A stretch of 64,000 nt of DNA, from positions 1 through 64,000 of the forward strand of contig ONCQ01000001.1 of assembly GCA_900316355.1 (NCBI GenBank), given 5' to 3'. How positions within the stretch are numbered: position 1 is the stretch's first letter; each line of letters opens with the position of its first letter. Position numbers and translations under genes: made by a program. The notes beneath the pieces were generated by a model. The model saw nothing but the letters and a program-made list of their open reading frames with translations, was not told the origin of the DNA and ran no database searches. The stretch is from an uncultured Prevotellaceae bacterium. Lineage in GTDB: Bacteria > Bacteroidota > Bacteroidia > Bacteroidales > Bacteroidaceae. Shown here in pieces: positions 15,495 through 24,808 of this stretch.

Positions 15495-16787
15495 TTACTT
15501 TCTGATGACGATCTTCTTGCCGCCAACGACATAGATGCCCTTGCGGTTCATCGCCTTGATGCGGCGACCGCTCATGTCGTAGATGGCCTCGCTGGCGGGC
15601 ACGGCGGCGTTCACGCTCTTGACGGCATCCTCATCGGGGTTGGGTTCGACATACTCCTCTAAGGTCAGCACATCATCGATACCGCCCAGCGTCGCGATGG
15701 TCTCGTTGGAGATACCAACGACCATCGTGCCCTCAGGAATCGTGACTGTAGCAGCCAGCTTCTGCAGCTTAATCTGCCACTCGTCGCCGGTGGGCAGCAC
15801 CACCTGGAACCAGGTCATGGAGCCGTCGAGGTCGCTGACGGGGGTGGCGGCCTTCATCCACAAGGGATTGTCAGAGGGATATACATCCTCTGCCATCGGC
15901 AGTACCACGATGTCAGAGTAGGACCATACGATGGTGGGCGTCTGACCCCAAATGTAGCCGCTACCGATGGTATATGTCAGACGGTCCTTCTCCGGTTCAT
16001 AGGTGTTAATGAACAACACACTAGCGTAGTCGCTAATAAGTGTCAGGTTGCGCTCGTCATAGATGATAGTGTATCCGCTGGGGTCTGCGGGAATGGTCTC
16101 TACGGCGTCGCTGTGGAAGAATGCGATGTATTGGGCCACTTCGCTGGCCTTCACTTTGATGACGGGATCGGTGAGCTGTGTCTCGCCATCGGGAGCCAGC
16201 CAGTAGTCGAAGGTAGCCTTGTATTCCTCGTTGGGGGTGGCCGTCAGTGTGACGTCATCGCCAATGTTGTTGATGAATGGCTTGACATCTACTGCGCCAA
16301 AGAGATTGCAAGAGGCATCCACAGTGGCATAGACATGCGTGAAGAGCGCGTAGATGGTGGTGTCGGGCTCGAAGGGTGTGAGGTCCGTAGTGTTGTCATC
16401 GGCACTCGTCTTCGAATTCACAAAAAGCATCGTATAATCGCTGTAGTCGGAAGCCGGGGAGAGGACCTCTTCCTGTGTGCCGAAGCCGAGGAAGTGCCAA
16501 CCTTCGGCAGGCTGTGCGTAGCCGTTGAGGTACTTGGTGCTTTGTCCGAACACCTCAGCCTTATATTCTGTCGTTGCAGCCCAAGATTCGGCAGGGATGT
16601 CCTCCTTGCTCTCGGCTGTGTCCTCGTCTTGATCAACGACATAAATCTGACCAGCTCCCGTGGGATAGACCTCGAAGACATCGTAGAACCAGTGGTAGGC
16701 ATTGTCGGGTTCAGCGAAAGCGACAGAAGCCATGAGCGTTGCCACACATAGTGTCAGCGCACGCAATGAAAGTGTAAAATGTTTCAT
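15495..16787 (-). CDS. secreted protein of unknown function with Bacteroidales C-terminal tail
   Basis: About 430 residues, beginning with a clean signal peptide (MKHFTLSLRALTLCVATLMASVAFA). The body is rich in Asp/Thr/Val and aromatic residues, with a repeat-like segment DVTLTATPNEEYKATFDYWLA resembling bacterial Ig/'InlB B-type' modules. It ends with YDMSGRRIKAMNRKGIYVVGG and KKIVIRK, the tail common on secreted Prevotella/Bacteroides proteins. An ATG two codons earlier (16793) is also possible. No enzymatic motif is seen. Confidence 0.72.
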   Translation of the reverse strand: MKHFTLSLRALTLCVATLMASVAFAEPDNAYHWFYDVFEVYPTGAGQIYVVDQDEDTAESKEDIPAESWAATTEYKAEVFGQSTKYLNGYAQPAEGWHFLGFGTQEEVLSPASDYSDYTMLFVNSKTSADDNTTDLTPFEPDTTIYALFTHVYATVDASCNLFGAVDVKPFINNIGDDVTLTATPNEEYKATFDYWLAPDGETQLTDPVIKVKASEVAQYIAFFHSDAVETIPADPSGYTIIYDERNLTLISDYASVLFINTYEPEKDRLTYTIGSGYIWGQTPTIVWSYSDIVVLPMAEDVYPSDNPLWMKAATPVSDLDGSMTWFQVVLPTGDEWQIKLQKLAATVTIPEGTMVVGISNETIATLGGIDDVLTLEEYVEPNPDEDAVKSVNAAVPASEAIYDMSGRRIKAMNRKGIYVVGGKKIVIRK

Positions 16788-16818
16788 AAGCATTGTTGTT
16801 GATGATGAATAAAAAGGA

Positions 16819-18009
16819 TTATTGTTGATATCTGTTTGTGATGAGTCGTAGGACGCAAGCTGTGAGGAAGAGGTTGTGCGCCAGCGGGAACTGGCAGCGG
16901 GCCATGACGACGGTCAGCACCGCAGCGCCTAACAGCAGCCATAGCCCCTCCACGCGCTGCCGGCGATAGCGGTAGTACCCCCACACCACCAGCGGCAAGG
17001 GATTGTAGGCGAAGAGCAGGTTGTTCCACGATGTGGCTACGAGGTCAGAGCAGCAGACCAGATAGAGTTCCAGCGCTGCTACGAAGGCATACATCGCCAC
17101 GAGCACGCTGTCTAGGGCGATGGTGAAGCGCACGCACGGGCGATGCATCATCTCCATGACAGCCACGACCACAGCCAACGCTATCAGGAGGGCGCAGAAT
17201 GCCGAGAGATAGTCGGGCTCGTGGGCGGCAACGTTCGTAGCGCTGGCTGCCACCAGCTCCTTCGCATCGCCCGTCAGCACGGGGCGACTGACGCCCATGG
17301 AATCGATGAATTCAGCATTCTTCAGCAGGCGCTGCAAGTCGTTAGGCAGGACGATGCGCCGTTCCAGCGACACCTGTTCGTCCGCCTCTGTGCCCGCAAA
17401 CAAGAACCAGAAGAAATCGGCGAACGAAGCGCGGCAGGGTGCGTCGTTGTGCCAGTCGGTATGCGCGAAGCCGTAACGGGCGCGGTCGTGACAGGTGGCC
17501 GTCTGCAAGGGGTCGTCGGCAGCAAGATGGAAGCGCAACTGTGTCTTCCACAGCGCCGCATTGATGGAGCGCAGGGAGACCTGTGCGCAGCCGTTGTGCA
17601 GGTAGTCGTAGCGGTCGCACAGACCTCTGGCCACCTGGCCGTCCAGGAATTTCCACATCTGCCTGCGCTCATCGAGGGTCAGGTTCAGTTCGTATTCCGT
17701 CACGCTACGTCCCTCGCGTGCGTATTCCTCTATATAATCGCGCGCGGGCGCAACGAGATAGCCAGCAGGAGCGTGACCGGTGATGAACTTCAGGCGGTTG
17801 CCGGGTCGCATGTCCATGCCGTAGGTGAAGCAGTAGTCCAGTCCTACCGAGGGGCTGGAGAGGCGCAGCGCCGCGTGACCGAGCGCTGAATAGACTTCAC
17901 TCCCGGGTGATATAATGAGCAGTGAGACGCGCACGGAGTCGGCCAACGCAAGGATGCCTTGTGGGAAAACCGCAAGGAACACGAACAAAAGGTAACTCCG
18001 TAGTTTCAT
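16819..18009 (-). CDS. DUF4105 (Lnb N-terminal-like) membrane protein
   Basis: The 396-residue protein has a signal peptide, then a DUF4105 domain recognised by SPGSEVYSALGHAALRL and DYLHNGCAQ. These hold the His and Cys expected of a papain-like thiol fold, as in the lyso-ornithine/Lnb-type N-terminal domain. Four hydrophobic helices follow in the last 140 residues. It probably works at the inner membrane facing the periplasm. The substrate is unknown. It lies 49 bp after the FISUMP gene in the same direction. Confidence 0.78.
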   Translation of the reverse strand: MKLRSYLLFVFLAVFPQGILALADSVRVSLLIISPGSEVYSALGHAALRLSSPSVGLDYCFTYGMDMRPGNRLKFITGHAPAGYLVAPARDYIEEYAREGRSVTEYELNLTLDERRQMWKFLDGQVARGLCDRYDYLHNGCAQVSLRSINAALWKTQLRFHLAADDPLQTATCHDRARYGFAHTDWHNDAPCRASFADFFWFLFAGTEADEQVSLERRIVLPNDLQRLLKNAEFIDSMGVSRPVLTGDAKELVAASATNVAAHEPDYLSAFCALLIALAVVVAVMEMMHRPCVRFTIALDSVLVAMYAFVAALELYLVCCSDLVATSWNNLLFAYNPLPLVVWGYYRYRRQRVEGLWLLLGAAVLTVVMARCQFPLAHNLFLTACVLRLITNRYQQ

Positions 18010-18058
18010 TTCTCGTTTAACGTTGATCGTTGATTATTTAACGCTTTTAATTGATGTT

Positions 18059-18772
18059 TTACCTCACATAGCGCACGCTCAGCTTGTTGGCAGCGGGTTC
18101 CATGCTTTGGCGGTAGATGGCGTCGTTGTTGTAGGTGAACTTGCGGTAGAAGTAGTAGTCGCCGGCTTTGGCGTCATCGTGCGTAGATGTCCAGAAGAAC
18201 GCCTGCGAGCCTTTGAAGCGCCAGCCGCTGGTGCCCATGATGGTGCGGGTGGTGTAGTAGCCGCCCATGAGGATGTCTGTGGGTGTGGAGTGACCCTCGT
18301 ATGTCATCATGCGCTGGGCCACCTCGCCCCGCCATTCCAGCCTGGCAGCATCGTCGGCATTCATGCCCATGGCGACTTCCAGCGTTTGCCATTCGGCATC
18401 GGTGGGCAAGCGCCAGCCTTCGGGCGCCGCCTGTAGTGCTCCTTCGAGGGAGTAGAGGCAGCCGTACTTGTCGAGATTGCGGGTGGAGAGATTGCCGGCA
18501 GTAGCCTCGTAGTAGGTGTCGGCATCCTGATAGATGGTGCAGAGGATGGGGTCGTCGATGACGTAGGCAGCGTTCTCAGCCATCCAGTCGAGGCCAGCGT
18601 AGCGGACATAGGTGTATTCGTGTCCGTCGCGGCTGTCGGTGAAGGTGCCTGTCAGCTGCGGTGCGACGGGGGTGGTGTCGATGTCATCCTTGCTGCAGGA
18701 CTGCAGTAGCGTCTGCGCTACGATAGCAGACGCTGCAACCAGCATGCATAGGTGAAGGCGGTTAGCGTTCAT
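18059..18772 (-). CDS. FISUMP-domain lipoprotein
   Basis: A 237-residue lipoprotein (cysteine after TLLQS) with a FISUMP-like domain: YAGLDWMAENAAY, GCLYSLEGALQAAPEGWRLP, and a C-terminal SVRYVR. FISUMP proteins are secreted or cell-surface proteins of unknown role, common in Bacteroidetes and Fibrobacteres. The signal peptide is nearly the same as those of the SusD protein and the next lipoprotein upstream, though the mature parts are unrelated. It is the fourth gene of the SusC-led series. Confidence 0.82.
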   Translation of the reverse strand: MNANRLHLCMLVAASAIVAQTLLQSCSKDDIDTTPVAPQLTGTFTDSRDGHEYTYVRYAGLDWMAENAAYVIDDPILCTIYQDADTYYEATAGNLSTRNLDKYGCLYSLEGALQAAPEGWRLPTDAEWQTLEVAMGMNADDAARLEWRGEVAQRMMTYEGHSTPTDILMGGYYTTRTIMGTSGWRFKGSQAFFWTSTHDDAKAGDYYFYRKFTYNNDAIYRQSMEPAANKLSVRYVR

Positions 18773-18814
18773 ATATCGTGTTACTTTTAACTTTAGCTTC
18801 GCTGACTCTCAACT

Positions 18815-19759
18815 TTAAAACACATATCCAATAGCCTGCATGGTCTCGCGGGCGATGCGGAACTTCTGCATGACGAGGGGGTACTGTCCGTAGCGCGCCT
18901 CCAGCTGTTCCTCGGTGTTGGCCACTACGGTGCGGCAGAAGGAGGTGAGGTCTGTCTCGCGGTCGGGATAGAAGCCGTTGCTGACACCCATGCTCATCGG
19001 GTCCTTGCCGCGTGTGATGAAGCCGGCGGTGTAGAGGCGTATGTTGTTCTCGGCTGTCGTGATGGTCTCGGGGTCTGCGAACTGGGTGGCGTACAGATTC
19101 TCGCAGATGGCGAAGAACGCCTCGAAGGCGCTGCTGTTGTTCAGGATGAGTTTGCCCAGCAGGATGTTCATCACCTGCGCCGTGTAGCGCTGCTTATTCG
19201 CTTTGCTGAGCGTCAGCGGCAACTTGCAGGCTACGGCGGCCACCTCCTGTCCAGTGGCGGCATAGTCGTTGTAGGTGCCGAAGTTGTCGTTGTGGGTGAT
19301 GGTGTTGGTCAGCAGCCACGCGAAGGGGCGTATCTTGCCCGTGAGATGTGGGAGGATGTAGTCCTTGAGGTATTCCAAAGCAGCCATCTTCTCCTCATCG
19401 CTTTGCAGGAGGGTGAAGCGGTATTTGGTGACGCCGGAGGCTTCCGTGCCGACGGAGTAGGTGAGGTCCACGGTCTCGATGAACCATTGGTCATCGCCGT
19501 TGCGGTCGGTGCCGAGGAACTGGCGCTGCAGGGTGTCGTTGAAGACCACGTAGCTGCCGGTTTGCTCAAAGAACTGCCGACGCAGCGCCTCAATGGCCTC
19601 TGACTCCGTGATGGCGGAGGTGGCATAGCGGTCGGCGGGGTCGGTGAAGTTCACCTCTGTGGCATCGTCGGAGCAGGACAGTAGGAGAAGGGTCTGCGCA
19701 GCGATGGCAGACACCACAATCATGATGCCAAGGCGGTATGTTGACTTGTAATTCTTCAT
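18815..19759 (-). CDS. lipoprotein resembling putative zinc-binding metallopeptidases (Mx1), catalytic motif absent
   Basis: The 314-residue lipoprotein has a signal ending in LLLLSC. Its layout (DYILPHL..KIRPFAWLLTNTI, then a C-terminal DLTSFCRTVV...YGQYPLVMQKF) resembles the 'putative zinc-binding metallopeptidase' lipoproteins that often follow SusD genes in Bacteroidales. However, no HExxH is present anywhere, so it is probably not a working peptidase. It may instead be a surface-binding subunit of the Sus-like complex. ATG 19759 was chosen because it starts the signal peptide. Assignment is from remembered family features, not a search. Confidence 0.5.
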   Translation of the reverse strand: MKNYKSTYRLGIMIVVSAIAAQTLLLLSCSDDATEVNFTDPADRYATSAITESEAIEALRRQFFEQTGSYVVFNDTLQRQFLGTDRNGDDQWFIETVDLTYSVGTEASGVTKYRFTLLQSDEEKMAALEYLKDYILPHLTGKIRPFAWLLTNTITHNDNFGTYNDYAATGQEVAAVACKLPLTLSKANKQRYTAQVMNILLGKLILNNSSAFEAFFAICENLYATQFADPETITTAENNIRLYTAGFITRGKDPMSMGVSNGFYPDRETDLTSFCRTVVANTEEQLEARYGQYPLVMQKFRIARETMQAIGYVF

Positions 19760-19814
19760 TCTTCGTTTAACGTTTAAGAGATAACACCAATTCTCAATTT
19801 TCAATTCTCAACTC

Positions 19815-21425
19815 TCAATTGATGGCGATGGTCTCATAGGTTCGCCATTGGTTGCCATTATTGGGCATACCTGTGTTGAAGGTGATGACCTCCTCCGGGA
19901 TGGGCAGCGTCCATGAGGCGTCGTCCTCGGTGAGCGTGAAGCGATGGCGTTCGAGCATGTTGATGCTGGTGCGACTCTCATAAATGGTGTAGTCGTGTAC
20001 GATGCTGATGCGCTCCGGCTGCACGCCGCATACGCGGTAGCGGCGCAGGTCGAACCAGCGGTGTCCCTCCAGCGCCAGCTCCAGACGGCGCTCATGCCGG
20101 ATGGCTGTGATGAGGTCAGCCTGGGTGAGTCCGGACAGCGTTGCGCCGGCATTGTAGCGTTTGCTGCGCAGGGCGTTCAGCGCCTGTAGTGCCGGCTCGC
20201 TGTGCCCTTGATAGGCTTCCGCCTCGGCGAGGTTGAGGTACGCCTCTGCGGAGCGCAGCAGGAACAGCGACGACACGGGCGACAGCACACCACGATAGCC
20301 TTCGTAGTAGGCATAGTTGTAGTAATTCTTGTTTGCAGGATCTTGGTCGGTGTATTTGTTGCCCTCTTCATGCTTCACGGAACCCGTGAACAAGCCTTTA
20401 TGCCAGAACCACTGGCGGCGGCGGTTGTCGTTGCTGCCGTAGGCGTTGTAGAGGTCGTCGCTGATGCGAAAGCTCTGGTAGGCGTAGTAGCAGAGGCAGG
20501 GCGCATCGTCGCCGCCCATGGAGAACAGGTTCTCGGGGTTCGAGGCTACGGCGAACTTCGCAGTCGTGGTTGCCACGATATCCTGCAGCTGCGGGTGTGC
20601 CTCGATGACCTTGGCAGCGTACGTAGCTGCCTGTTCCCATTGCTGCAGATAGAGATAGACGCGGCTGAATAGCAGTCGCACCGCCGTCACATCGGCACGA
20701 TAGAGGCTCGTCTGCTTGGCTCTCACCTGTGCCAGCTCCGTTTCGGCAGTCTGCAGGTCCCTGACCACCTGGTCATAGACCGTCTGCACGGAAGCTCTGC
20801 TGAATTTGATGTCCTCCACCGCCTCCGATGTCTTCAGCGGCACAGCGAGGTCTGCGGCAGCCGTAGCGGGGTTGTAGGGCTGTCCATAGATGTTAGCGAG
20901 CCAGAAATAATAGAACGCGCGCAGGAAGTGCGCTTCGCCGCGCACCTTGTGCACCCCTTGCTGTTCCTCGTCGGTGGAGGAGGGCACATCGTTCACACTC
21001 TCGATGATGTTGTTGGCGACGTTGATGAGATTATAGACCTTTGTCCAGGTCTTGTTCTCCTGATAGAAGTCGGTGTAGGTGTCATTTTGTCCTACGCGCT
21101 GCTGCCACGTGAAATAGCCGAAAGCCCACGAGCGGCTGTCGTCATAGGCAGCGGCCTTGCCCATGTAAGGGGTGTTGTTCTCCTCCAGCTCATCGGCGAG
21201 GTAGTGCAGGAAGGAGCCGTAGTTAGCCTGTGCGCTGAAGGCCTCGCCCTCCACCACGGGCATATAGCAGTTGCCAATGAGCAGCTCATCAAGGTCATTC
21301 CATGTGCGGACATAGTCGTTGTCCTGGGAATATTCCTCCAGGAAACTGCTGCAAGACTGAAGGAGTAGGGTCTGCGCAGCGATGGCAGATACCACGACCA
21401 AAATGCCAAGGCGGTTAGCGTTCAT
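19815..21425 (-). CDS. RagB/SusD family nutrient-uptake outer membrane lipoprotein
   Basis: A 536-residue SusD-like lipoprotein, with a cysteine after TLLLQS and then SFLEEYSQDNDYVRTWNDLDELL. Middle helices include VRGEAHFLRAFYYFWLANIYG, and a C-terminal LTQADLITAIRHERRLELALEGHRWFDLRRY is a hallmark of the family. It binds ligand at the cell surface as a lid over the SusC barrel encoded just upstream. The 40-bp gap is made of CAATTTT-type repeats. ATG 21425 begins the signal peptide that it shares with two other lipoproteins of the locus. The ligand is not predictable, and no polysaccharide enzyme is adjacent. Confidence 0.93.
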   Translation of the reverse strand: MNANRLGILVVVSAIAAQTLLLQSCSSFLEEYSQDNDYVRTWNDLDELLIGNCYMPVVEGEAFSAQANYGSFLHYLADELEENNTPYMGKAAAYDDSRSWAFGYFTWQQRVGQNDTYTDFYQENKTWTKVYNLINVANNIIESVNDVPSSTDEEQQGVHKVRGEAHFLRAFYYFWLANIYGQPYNPATAAADLAVPLKTSEAVEDIKFSRASVQTVYDQVVRDLQTAETELAQVRAKQTSLYRADVTAVRLLFSRVYLYLQQWEQAATYAAKVIEAHPQLQDIVATTTAKFAVASNPENLFSMGGDDAPCLCYYAYQSFRISDDLYNAYGSNDNRRRQWFWHKGLFTGSVKHEEGNKYTDQDPANKNYYNYAYYEGYRGVLSPVSSLFLLRSAEAYLNLAEAEAYQGHSEPALQALNALRSKRYNAGATLSGLTQADLITAIRHERRLELALEGHRWFDLRRYRVCGVQPERISIVHDYTIYESRTSINMLERHRFTLTEDDASWTLPIPEEVITFNTGMPNNGNQWRTYETIAIN

Positions 21426-21465
21426 ATTTCGTGTTACTTTAATTCTCAATTTTCAATTTTCAATT

Positions 21466-24400
21466 TTAAAAGTCCACCGTCATTCCCAGCGTGTAGGACG
21501 GTGTGTCGGAGAGCTGTACTTCCGAGAAGCCACCCTGTGTGGGTGTCTGTCCGCGCAGGCGCTTGTCGCAGATGGTATAGACGTTGAAGGCGCTCAGCGT
21601 CAGCGCCAGGCGGTGCAGGCGCATCTTGGCCAGCATTTTGCGGTTGAACTCATAGGTCAGCGAGAGTTGCGACAGCTTGAAGTAGCTGGCAGACACCACG
21701 CGCGCTGAGGAGTAGTCGTACATTGTCCATGCCGACGGGTCGTCGGTGGGTACAATGCGCGCTCCAGAGTACGGTTCGCCGGAGCTCCAATGGTAGGTGT
21801 AGTAGCCCTGGTTCATCTGTCCGGAGCCGATGATGGCTGGGATATCCGTGCGTGCCTCGTCGCCCGGACGCTGCCAGCGTTCCAGCAGGTCGCGGTTGAC
21901 ATTGGCCTCGCTGCTGTAGGCGTTGTTGCTGCCGAAGCCGTCGAAGAGGCGGAAGAGGCGCGTCTTGGCGCCGAAGGCATAGGTCCACGTCATGCCCAGT
22001 CGCCATTCACGCCACGTGAAGGTGTTGTTGATGCTGCCGGTGATGTCGGACTCACGCTTTCCGCTGGGCACCAGCACCCGCGTGTAGGCATCGTAGTTGC
22101 TGGCATTGGCGAGTTCGCTCTGCCGCTCTTCCATATCGTAGAACAGCGGACCGCCATCCACGGGACTCAACCCCGCAAACTGATAACTCCAGAAGGTGCC
22201 CACGGGCTGGTCAGCGACGATGGCGTTGCCGCTGAGAAAGTCTGAGAGTTCATATGTCTCAGCACCCGGTGCAGTCTTCACTTTATTATATATCTTGGAG
22301 AAGTTACCCGAGAGAATCCAATAGAAGTCCTTCACCTTCACGGGCGTTGCCGAGAGTGTGATGTTGAAGCCTTGGTTGATGATGTCGCCGCTGTTGACGA
22401 TATAGCTCTCGAAGCCGTTCACGTCGGCGATGGTCTTCTCCATGAAGGCGTCGGTGGTCTTTTTGTGGTAGTACTCAGCGCCCACCTGCAGGCGTCCGCC
22501 CCAGAAGCTGGTTTCCAGACCCACGTTGGTGCTGTGTGTCTTCTCCCATCGCAGGTCGGGGTTGGCATAGTAGGCTACCGTCGAGACCATCTCGTTGTAG
22601 TAGGCATTCATCTGCCCCTTCTTGATGATCATCTGCGGCGTCTGGTGGTCGAGCATGTTACCCTGGTGGCCGTAGCTGGCCTTCAACACCAGCATGTCTA
22701 TCCAGTCGGCTTTGATCTTGAAGATTTGGTCGAGGTTGGCATTACCCGACACCGACCAGATAGGCAGTATCTTCTCCTTCGAGCGGCTGCCGAACTTGTT
22801 CGAGCCGTCGTAGCGCGCGTTGGCGTTCAGGGTGAAGAGGTTGAGGTAGCTGTAGCTCAGCGTGGCGTAGCCCGAGATCATGTTGTTCTTCTGGTCCGTA
22901 ATCGTTGGCACATTGCCGGCGAGCCACGTGTAGTAGGCGGTATATGTCAGCGGGATGTTGACGGCAAACGTCTTGCCACGGTCGGGGTAGTAGCCGCGCT
23001 GCGTCAGCGCCAAGCCTGTGTAGTGGTTGCTGCTGGCTTCGACACCAGCAGCGAGGTTGATGTTGTGGTCGTAGGTGTCGGTGAAGAGCTTGAAGTACTT
23101 GTTGTAGTTGGCTTGCAGGCGTGCGGTGTAGCCCACGTTCCTGTACTGCTGGCTCGACAGTTCGCCGCCGTAGGGGAACTCCGTGTTCTCGTCCAGCGGG
23201 TCGCCGAGTTCCGAGCGCCGCAGCTCAGCCACGTGGAACGTGTTGTCGCCCCAGTAGCTCTCCTGCGTGCTGTTGCTCACGTTGGCCGAGAAGATGCCGT
23301 TCAGCGACAGGTCGTTGTTAACCTGATAGCGCAGGTTCAGCGTTGCCTGTATGTTGTCCACATCTTGCCGCACAGAGCTGTTGTCCAGTTCGTTAAGAAT
23401 GTTGAAGCCGAGGTATTCACCTCCGCTGCCGCGTCGCTTGTACTTGTAGAGCGAGCCATCGTCGTTATAGACAGGGATGGTGCGGGCGGTGTTGTAGGCA
23501 TAGTTGACGGGGTTGATTTCCTCCTGTGCATACTGCTTCGCGTTGAGGTAGCCGTTGACATTGAACTGCAGCGACACCTTCTCCGCCAGCTGGAAATCCA
23601 CCTTCGCCATACCCGTGTAGCGGCGGTTCGTGGTGCCTCGGATGACATCGTAGTCGTCGTTCACGCCGATACTGGTGTAGTAGCGCACCTGCTCCGAGCC
23701 GCCGCTGACGTTCAGCGAGTGGTCGTGGCTGAAGGTGTTGCGGCAGAGCGTGTCGAACCAGTCCGTGTTGCGCGTCTGCATGGCGCCCACCTCGCTGCGG
23801 AACTCCTCGGGTGTCAGCTGGCCAGCGTACAATCGCGACAGCGCCTCCTCGTAGCCCACCAGCGGCATGCCCGTGGGGTAGTGGTAGTGCTGGTTGACGA
23901 GATCCTGAGAGAAGCGGATGCGTTCCTCGGAATTCATCAGGTTGATTTTCTGGTCGCTGTAGTACGGACGGCGGCGGAAGGTGCCCTGGAACGTGTAGCT
24001 CACGATGGGCTTACCCACGCGTCCGCTCTTCGTTGTGATCACGATGACGCCATTGGCGGCGCGCGTGCCGTACAATGCGGTGGCAGCGGCGTCCTTCAGC
24101 ACATCGATGCGCTCGATGTCCTGCGGGTTGATGCCGGAGATGGCGTTGCCGATGCGGTTCACGTAGTCCGGGTCGTTGAGCACGTCGGGGTTCAGGTCCA
24201 CGGGGTCTGTGAGGATGATGCCGTCGAGCACCCACAGCGGTTCGCGGTTGCCGATGAGCGTGCTCGTGCCTCGGATGCGGATCTTCGGCGTAGCGTTGAT
24301 CTCACCGCTGACGCCCGTGACCACCATGTCGGGAATCTTACCCTCCAGCATCTGCGAAAGGTTGCTGACGCCCGGCACCTCGATGTCCTTCATATCTACC

Positions 24401-24774
24401 GACGTCACCGAGCTCGTCAGGTTGCGGCGATCCAGTTGCTGATAGCCCGTCACCACGATGTCCTTCAACGCCTTCGCGTCCTCTTCCATCTGCACTTTCA
24501 CCACCATCTTGGCGCTCGCCTTCATGGTGATGGTCTTGAAACCCATGTACGAGATGACGATGGTGTTCGTCTCCGTCTCTGTCGGCAGCATGAAGCGACC
24601 TTCCACGTCGGTCACCACGAACTCCTTTTCGGCTTTATCGTGCACGATGGCGCCAATCATCGGGTCGCCCAGATCGTCGAGTACCGTGCCAATAATCTTC
24701 AGTGATGGCTTTTCCTGTGCCACGGCAACGGCGCACCAGACGCTCATCCATAAGAGAATAACCAGTCTCTTCAT
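21466..24774 (-). CDS. SusC/RagA family TonB-linked outer membrane protein
   Basis: 1102 residues. It has a signal peptide (to about AVAVA), a carboxypeptidase-D-like regulatory domain (IIGTVLDDLGDPMIGAIVHD..., about 26-105), a plug domain (SNLSQMLEGKIP; PLWVLDGI; IERIDVLKDAAATALYGTRAANGVIVITT in parts) and a long beta barrel ending in MTVDF. It imports ligands in a TonB-dependent way together with the SusD protein. Only 34 bp separate it from sufD upstream, and no promoter motif is seen there, so it may be read from the suf transcript. That is an unusual partner for a Sus-like locus. No anti-sigma/sigma pair is adjacent. Confidence 0.95.
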   Translation of the reverse strand: MKRLVILLWMSVWCAVAVAQEKPSLKIIGTVLDDLGDPMIGAIVHDKAEKEFVVTDVEGRFMLPTETETNTIVISYMGFKTITMKASAKMVVKVQMEEDAKALKDIVVTGYQQLDRRNLTSSVTSVDMKDIEVPGVSNLSQMLEGKIPDMVVTGVSGEINATPKIRIRGTSTLIGNREPLWVLDGIILTDPVDLNPDVLNDPDYVNRIGNAISGINPQDIERIDVLKDAAATALYGTRAANGVIVITTKSGRVGKPIVSYTFQGTFRRRPYYSDQKINLMNSEERIRFSQDLVNQHYHYPTGMPLVGYEEALSRLYAGQLTPEEFRSEVGAMQTRNTDWFDTLCRNTFSHDHSLNVSGGSEQVRYYTSIGVNDDYDVIRGTTNRRYTGMAKVDFQLAEKVSLQFNVNGYLNAKQYAQEEINPVNYAYNTARTIPVYNDDGSLYKYKRRGSGGEYLGFNILNELDNSSVRQDVDNIQATLNLRYQVNNDLSLNGIFSANVSNSTQESYWGDNTFHVAELRRSELGDPLDENTEFPYGGELSSQQYRNVGYTARLQANYNKYFKLFTDTYDHNINLAAGVEASSNHYTGLALTQRGYYPDRGKTFAVNIPLTYTAYYTWLAGNVPTITDQKNNMISGYATLSYSYLNLFTLNANARYDGSNKFGSRSKEKILPIWSVSGNANLDQIFKIKADWIDMLVLKASYGHQGNMLDHQTPQMIIKKGQMNAYYNEMVSTVAYYANPDLRWEKTHSTNVGLETSFWGGRLQVGAEYYHKKTTDAFMEKTIADVNGFESYIVNSGDIINQGFNITLSATPVKVKDFYWILSGNFSKIYNKVKTAPGAETYELSDFLSGNAIVADQPVGTFWSYQFAGLSPVDGGPLFYDMEERQSELANASNYDAYTRVLVPSGKRESDITGSINNTFTWREWRLGMTWTYAFGAKTRLFRLFDGFGSNNAYSSEANVNRDLLERWQRPGDEARTDIPAIIGSGQMNQGYYTYHWSSGEPYSGARIVPTDDPSAWTMYDYSSARVVSASYFKLSQLSLTYEFNRKMLAKMRLHRLALTLSAFNVYTICDKRLRGQTPTQGGFSEVQLSDTPSYTLGMTVDF

Positions 24775-24808
24775 CCTTGTTGTTGAGTTAATCCATAAAC
24801 CTTAAACG

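Noticed and set aside
22372-24705. 777-codon frame opposite susC
   Set aside because: Val/His/Arg-rich shadow; susC is certain on the other strand.
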